A DNA stretch of 15,391 nucleotides, from assembly GCA_023151115.1 (NCBI GenBank), contig JAKLJP010000089.1:1-15391 (forward strand). The letters run 5' to 3'. The position numbers and the translations under genes are program-made. The notes beneath the pieces were generated by a model. It saw only the letters and a program-made list of their open reading frames with translations, was not told the DNA's origin and made no database searches. This DNA is from Anaerolineae bacterium. Its GTDB lineage: Bacteria; Chloroflexota; Anaerolineae; 4572-78; J111. Position 1 is the first letter of the stretch; each line of letters opens with the position of its first letter. Of the stretch, positions 12,825 through 15,391 are shown piece by piece.

Positions 12825-13403
12825 ATGTCCACGAACAGAATTTTATTTGAACACACCTTACCCACCGGCCAGCTTGTTCGGGTGGTGCAGGGCGACCTGA
12901 CTGCGGAAACGGTCGAGGCGATTGTCAATGCGGCCAATGAGTGGTTGCAGCACGGCGGCGGGGTTGCCGGGGCCATCAGGCGGCAGGGGGGTGAGACCAT
13001 CCAGCGGGAAAGCGAGGCCTGGGTCAAGCAGCATGGCCCTGTGCCGACCGGCAGCGCGGCCATCACCGGAGCGGGGAATTTAGCTGCCAAGCACGTCATC
13101 CATGCAGTGGGGCCAGTATGGGGCAGCAGCAATGACGAACAAAAGCTGGCCAACGCGGTCCGCAGTGCCCTGGCTCTGGCCGACGAACATCAGATCAAAA
13201 GTATTGCCATTCCCGGCATCTCTTCAGGCATCTTTGGCGGCCCCAAGGATATTTGCGCCAGGGTTATCCTCAAAACGACCATAGATTATTTACAGCATAA
13301 CCCGGCCTCCTCCCTGGAGGAAGTGCGTTTCTGCAATATTGACAACCTCACCGCAGCCACGTTTGTGGCAGAAGCCAAAAAATTGTGGGGCCAGGCTGTT
13401 TAA
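12825..13403 (+). CDS. Macro-domain protein (ADP-ribose binding or hydrolysing)
   Basis: The product is a single cytosolic macro domain of 192 residues from the ATG at 12825. Hallmarks are VVQGDLTAETVEAIVNAANE, LQHGGGVAGAIRRQGG (the ADP-ribose-binding loop), HVIHAVGPVWG and SIAIPGISSGIFGGP, the diphosphate loop. Such domains bind ADP-ribose and can remove it from proteins, or act on related metabolites. The MacroD-type catalytic Asp of GGGVDGAI is Ala here, as in the AF1521-like group, so activity may be binding or a different hydrolysis. An in-frame ATG exists at 12807, but GGGAG lies 11 bases before 12825 and only repeat DNA precedes 12807, so the later start is preferred. It follows yraN on the same strand and may share its transcript. 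Confidence 0.9.
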   Translation: MSTNRILFEHTLPTGQLVRVVQGDLTAETVEAIVNAANEWLQHGGGVAGAIRRQGGETIQRESEAWVKQHGPVPTGSAAITGAGNLAAKHVIHAVGPVWGSSNDEQKLANAVRSALALADEHQIKSIAIPGISSGIFGGPKDICARVILKTTIDYLQHNPASSLEEVRFCNIDNLTAATFVAEAKKLWGQAV

Positions 13404-13435
13404 ATTGAAACGGGTGTTTTCAACCGTGGGAGACT

Positions 13436-13482
13436 GGAGTCCAAAGCTTGCTTTGGCCTTTTCAAAGCAAGTTTTGGACTCC
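13436..13482. repeat. 20-bp near-perfect inverted repeat before the MocR gene
   Basis: GGAGTCCAAAGCTTGCTTTG (13436-13455) is matched by CAAAGCAAGTTTTGGACTCC (13463-13482), with one G-U type mismatch and a 7-base loop. It has no T tract on either side, so it is more likely a dispersed palindromic element or an operator than a terminator. Its right arm ends 11 bases before the MocR ATG. Confidence 0.7.
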
Positions 13483-13493
13483 CAAAATAAGCG

Positions 13494-14975
13494 ATGACGA
13501 TCTTCAAAGCCGATCCTTTCAGCCGGACTCCTGATGCACCCCTCTATCAACAGCTTTATGCCCATCTGCGGGCGGCCATTCTCTCCGGCGAATTGAAACA
13601 CGGCCTCAAACTGCCCTCAACCCGCGCCCTGGCGGATGAACTCAACGTTTCGCGCAACACTGTGCTGAACGCCTATGAACAATTGATCGCCGAGGGCTAT
13701 TTGGAAACCGTCGAAGGCGGCGGCACCTTTGTGGCTCAGGAATTGCCCGACCTGCTGTTAACCACACCGGCGGCTAAAGTCGCCAGGGATGCCACACCCA
13801 GAGCATCAAGCCTATTCTTCTTCTCGGAGCAGGCAAAGTTGCAACTGGCAGAGGCCCAACGCGCCGCAGTGCTGCCGGCGTCAAGCGGCGGGCGGCCCCG
13901 CCCTTTTCGCGCCGATACGCCTGCCTTGGATGCCTTTCCCTACGAACTCTGGTCTCGGCTCATCGCCCGGCAAAGCCGACGGATGCCGGCCAGTGCCTTT
14001 ACCTACCAGGATGCCGCCGGGTATCGCCCCCTGCGTGAAGCAATTGCCAGCCATGTCACCGTCTCTCGCCGGGTCCACTGTACCGCCGAACAAATCATTA
14101 TTGTTTCCGGCTCGCAAGGGGCGCTCGATCTGGCCGCGCGTGTGCTGATTAATCGGGGCGACACAGTTTGGCTGGAAGACCCCGGCTATCCTGGCGCGCG
14201 GGGCGCTTTTCTGGGGGCAGGGGCACAGATTGTACCCGTGCCGGTTGATCGTGCGGGCTTGGTCCTTGAAGCTGGTCTGATCCGCGCCCCGCAAGCGCGG
14301 CTGGTCTACCTGACGCCCTCGCACCAGTTCCCCCTGGGGATGACCATGAGCTTGGCCCGGCGGCTAGCCTTGCTAGAATGGGCCAGCCAGACCGGCGCTT
14401 ATCTGCTGGAAGATGACTACGACAGCGAATATCGTTTTGCCGGGCGTCCGCTGGCGGCTTTGCAAGGGCTTGACGAAGCAGGCAGGGTGATTTATATCGG
14501 CACCTTTAGCAAAGTGCTCTTTCCGGCGCTGCGCCTCGGCTATCTGATCCTGCCGCCGCCGCTGGTCGAGGCGTTTCTGACGGTGCGCCGGCTGATTGAT
14601 ATTCATCCCCCCCTGCTGGAACAGGCCGTCCTCACCGATTTTATCACTGAAGGCCACTTTACCCGCCATCTGCGGCGCATGCGCACCCTCTATGCCGAGC
14701 GGCGGGCTGCGTTGTTTGAAGCAGCCAAAAATCTGCCCCTGGAAATTGACTCACCCGAAGCGGGTATCCACTGCGTCGGCTGGCTACCGGATGGCATGGA
14801 TGAAGTGGCGCTGGTCCGCCAGGCCGCCGCCCACGATCTTGACCTGACCCCTGTTTCTCTTTTCAGCCTTGACCCCCTGCCCCGTCGCGGGCTGCTGTTG
14901 GGCTATGGCGGTTACAGCGTACCCGAAATAAAAGCCGGCGTTCACCGTCTGGCGGCTGCGCTACATTCAAGCTAA
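13494..14975 (+). CDS. MocR/GntR-family regulator with aminotransferase domain
   Basis: This 493-residue protein joins a GntR winged helix (about 12-82; PLYQQLYAHLRAAILSGELK, LPSTRALADELNVSRNTVLN, EGGGTFVA) to a fold-type I aminotransferase domain (about 145-490). PLP-site motifs are present: SGSQGALDLAARVL, LEDPGYPGAR, LTPSHQFPLG, LLEDDYDSEYR, and the Schiff-base lysine in TFSKVLFPALRLGY (Lys340). MocR proteins such as PdxR and GabR use PLP as an effector-binding group to control nearby or distant genes. No pdxST, gab or transporter gene is adjacent, so the regulon cannot be named. The ATG at 13494 lacks a ribosome binding site and follows a large palindrome by 11 bases. Confidence 0.92.
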   Translation: MTIFKADPFSRTPDAPLYQQLYAHLRAAILSGELKHGLKLPSTRALADELNVSRNTVLNAYEQLIAEGYLETVEGGGTFVAQELPDLLLTTPAAKVARDATPRASSLFFFSEQAKLQLAEAQRAAVLPASSGGRPRPFRADTPALDAFPYELWSRLIARQSRRMPASAFTYQDAAGYRPLREAIASHVTVSRRVHCTAEQIIIVSGSQGALDLAARVLINRGDTVWLEDPGYPGARGAFLGAGAQIVPVPVDRAGLVLEAGLIRAPQARLVYLTPSHQFPLGMTMSLARRLALLEWASQTGAYLLEDDYDSEYRFAGRPLAALQGLDEAGRVIYIGTFSKVLFPALRLGYLILPPPLVEAFLTVRRLIDIHPPLLEQAVLTDFITEGHFTRHLRRMRTLYAERRAALFEAAKNLPLEIDSPEAGIHCVGWLPDGMDEVALVRQAAAHDLDLTPVSLFSLDPLPRRGLLLGYGGYSVPEIKAGVHRLAAALHSS

Positions 14976-14990
14976 CATTCCTCTTAATTG

Positions 14991-15123
14991 CTCAGGCATG
15001 TCATTTCGACCGAAGGGAGAAATCCCCAATACCTTACTTTTAGCTGTTGCGCCCTGGGGATTTCGCGACCCTTCGGCTTCGCTCAGGGCAGGCTCTTCGG
15101 TCTCGAAATGACATGAGTCTGAG
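14991..15123. mobile_element. MITE-like palindromic element, about 130 bp
   Basis: The ends CATGTCATTTCGA (14997-15009) and TCGAAATGACATG (15103-15115) are perfect 13-bp inverted repeats, and CTCAG/CTGAG (14991-14995, 15119-15123) extends them imperfectly. Nested arms CCGAAGGG with CCCTTCGG (15010-15017, 15069-15076) and GAAATCCCCA with TGGGGATTTC (15019-15028, 15055-15064) make almost the whole element fold back. It encodes nothing. Similar GTCATTTCGACCGAAGGGAG words occur widely as interspersed repeats in bacterial genomes. Confidence 0.65.
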
Positions 15124-15169
15124 TAGTGACCTTCCCTCGATAAAAATCAAAGTGATACCATTGTTTGAT

Positions 15170-15200
15170 TAAAAACTGGTTCTTGAATAAGTACCAGTTG
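15170..15200 (-). terminator. Minus-strand terminator for the partial gene at the right edge
   Basis: On the minus strand AACTGGT (15199-15193) pairs with ACCAGTT (15180-15174) around a 12-base loop, followed by TTTTTAA. It lies about 55 bases beyond the stop at 15253. Confidence 0.6.
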
Positions 15201-15252
15201 TGCTTTATACTCGCTCCTATACTCGTGACAAGTTAAGGGTTCAAAGAAAAAG

Positions 15253-15390
15253 TCAAATCGGGAAAGGAGATAAATCAAGTCGAGAAATCGGTTTACGCAA
15301 AGATTTGACCACATCTAAATCTTGATTAGCCGGATCAGCAAAATAAGAAACAGGGTCGGAGGCCAAACCACGGCTGTAAGCCCGGGAAAA
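15253..15390 (-). CDS. 3' end of an unidentified minus-strand gene
   Basis: From the window edge a frame stays open for 45 codons on the minus strand (FSRAYSRGLASDPVSYFADP at the edge, ending LRKPISRLDLSPFPI) and stops with TGA at 15255-15253. The start lies outside the window. The other two minus frames close quickly, and a minus-strand terminator follows, so this is probably a real coding end. I do not recognise the protein; a transposase tail is one possibility, suggested only by the neighbouring palindromic element. Confidence 0.5.
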   Translation of the reverse strand, partial: FSRAYSRGLASDPVSYFADPANQDLDVVKSLRKPISRLDLSPFPI

Positions 15391-15391
15391 A

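Overview
The window most likely comes from a chromosome of a Chloroflexota bacterium (Anaerolineae-like). This is an inference from gene content, not from a marker gene. The pointers are a class III-type PPK2 very close to the thermophile/Chloroflexi pattern, a soluble GAF-GAF NarL-type histidine kinase beside an XRE regulator and a TPR protein, a Ycf46-type AAA ATPase, a P/T-rich lipoprotein and FlgD/Ig-like surface modules. Most genes have moderately high GC, while the left edge and several spacers are AT-rich.

Layout. (1) 1-1009 is a graveyard of mobile DNA: an internally deleted IS630-type transposase remnant (1-266), then a decayed large serine recombinase (about 279-1009) with nonsense codons and frameshifts. 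(2) 1040-4032 (+) is a signalling operon: double-XRE regulator, GAF-GAF histidine kinase, TPR protein, ended by a hairpin terminator at 4071. Its promoter lies over the stop codon of the dead recombinase. (3) 4105-4817 holds an AT-rich spacer, a strong extended -10 promoter, a leader with two hairpins, a 60-residue single-span membrane protein and a strong terminator. (4) 7101-4895 (-) is a lipoprotein, PPK2 and CPCC-type zinc protein group. (5) 7163-7432 contains an octamer-phased inverted repeat, a tRNA-Arg(CCG) with a clear promoter, and a terminator facing both ways. (6) 12086-7457 (-) is a probable operon of a Ycf46-like AAA ATPase, a polytopic membrane protein and a two-span Ig/FlgD-domain protein. 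(7) 12400-14975 (+) holds YraN (UPF0102), a macro-domain protein and a MocR-type regulator. (8) 14991-15391 contains a MITE-like palindromic element, a minus-strand terminator and the 3' end of an unidentified minus-strand gene.

How the genes fit together. The XRE/kinase/TPR genes look like one intracellular sensing module without a local response regulator. The ATPase/membrane/Ig trio is the best candidate for an undescribed envelope system: a cytosolic AAA motor, a multi-pass membrane partner and an exported Ig rod that re-enters the cytoplasm. The other notable theme is intergenic. Five spacers carry short 7- or 8-bp phased repeats, two of them arranged as inverted arms, and two divergent genes (ycf46-like and yraN) have promoters placed so that their transcripts would be leaderless or nearly so.
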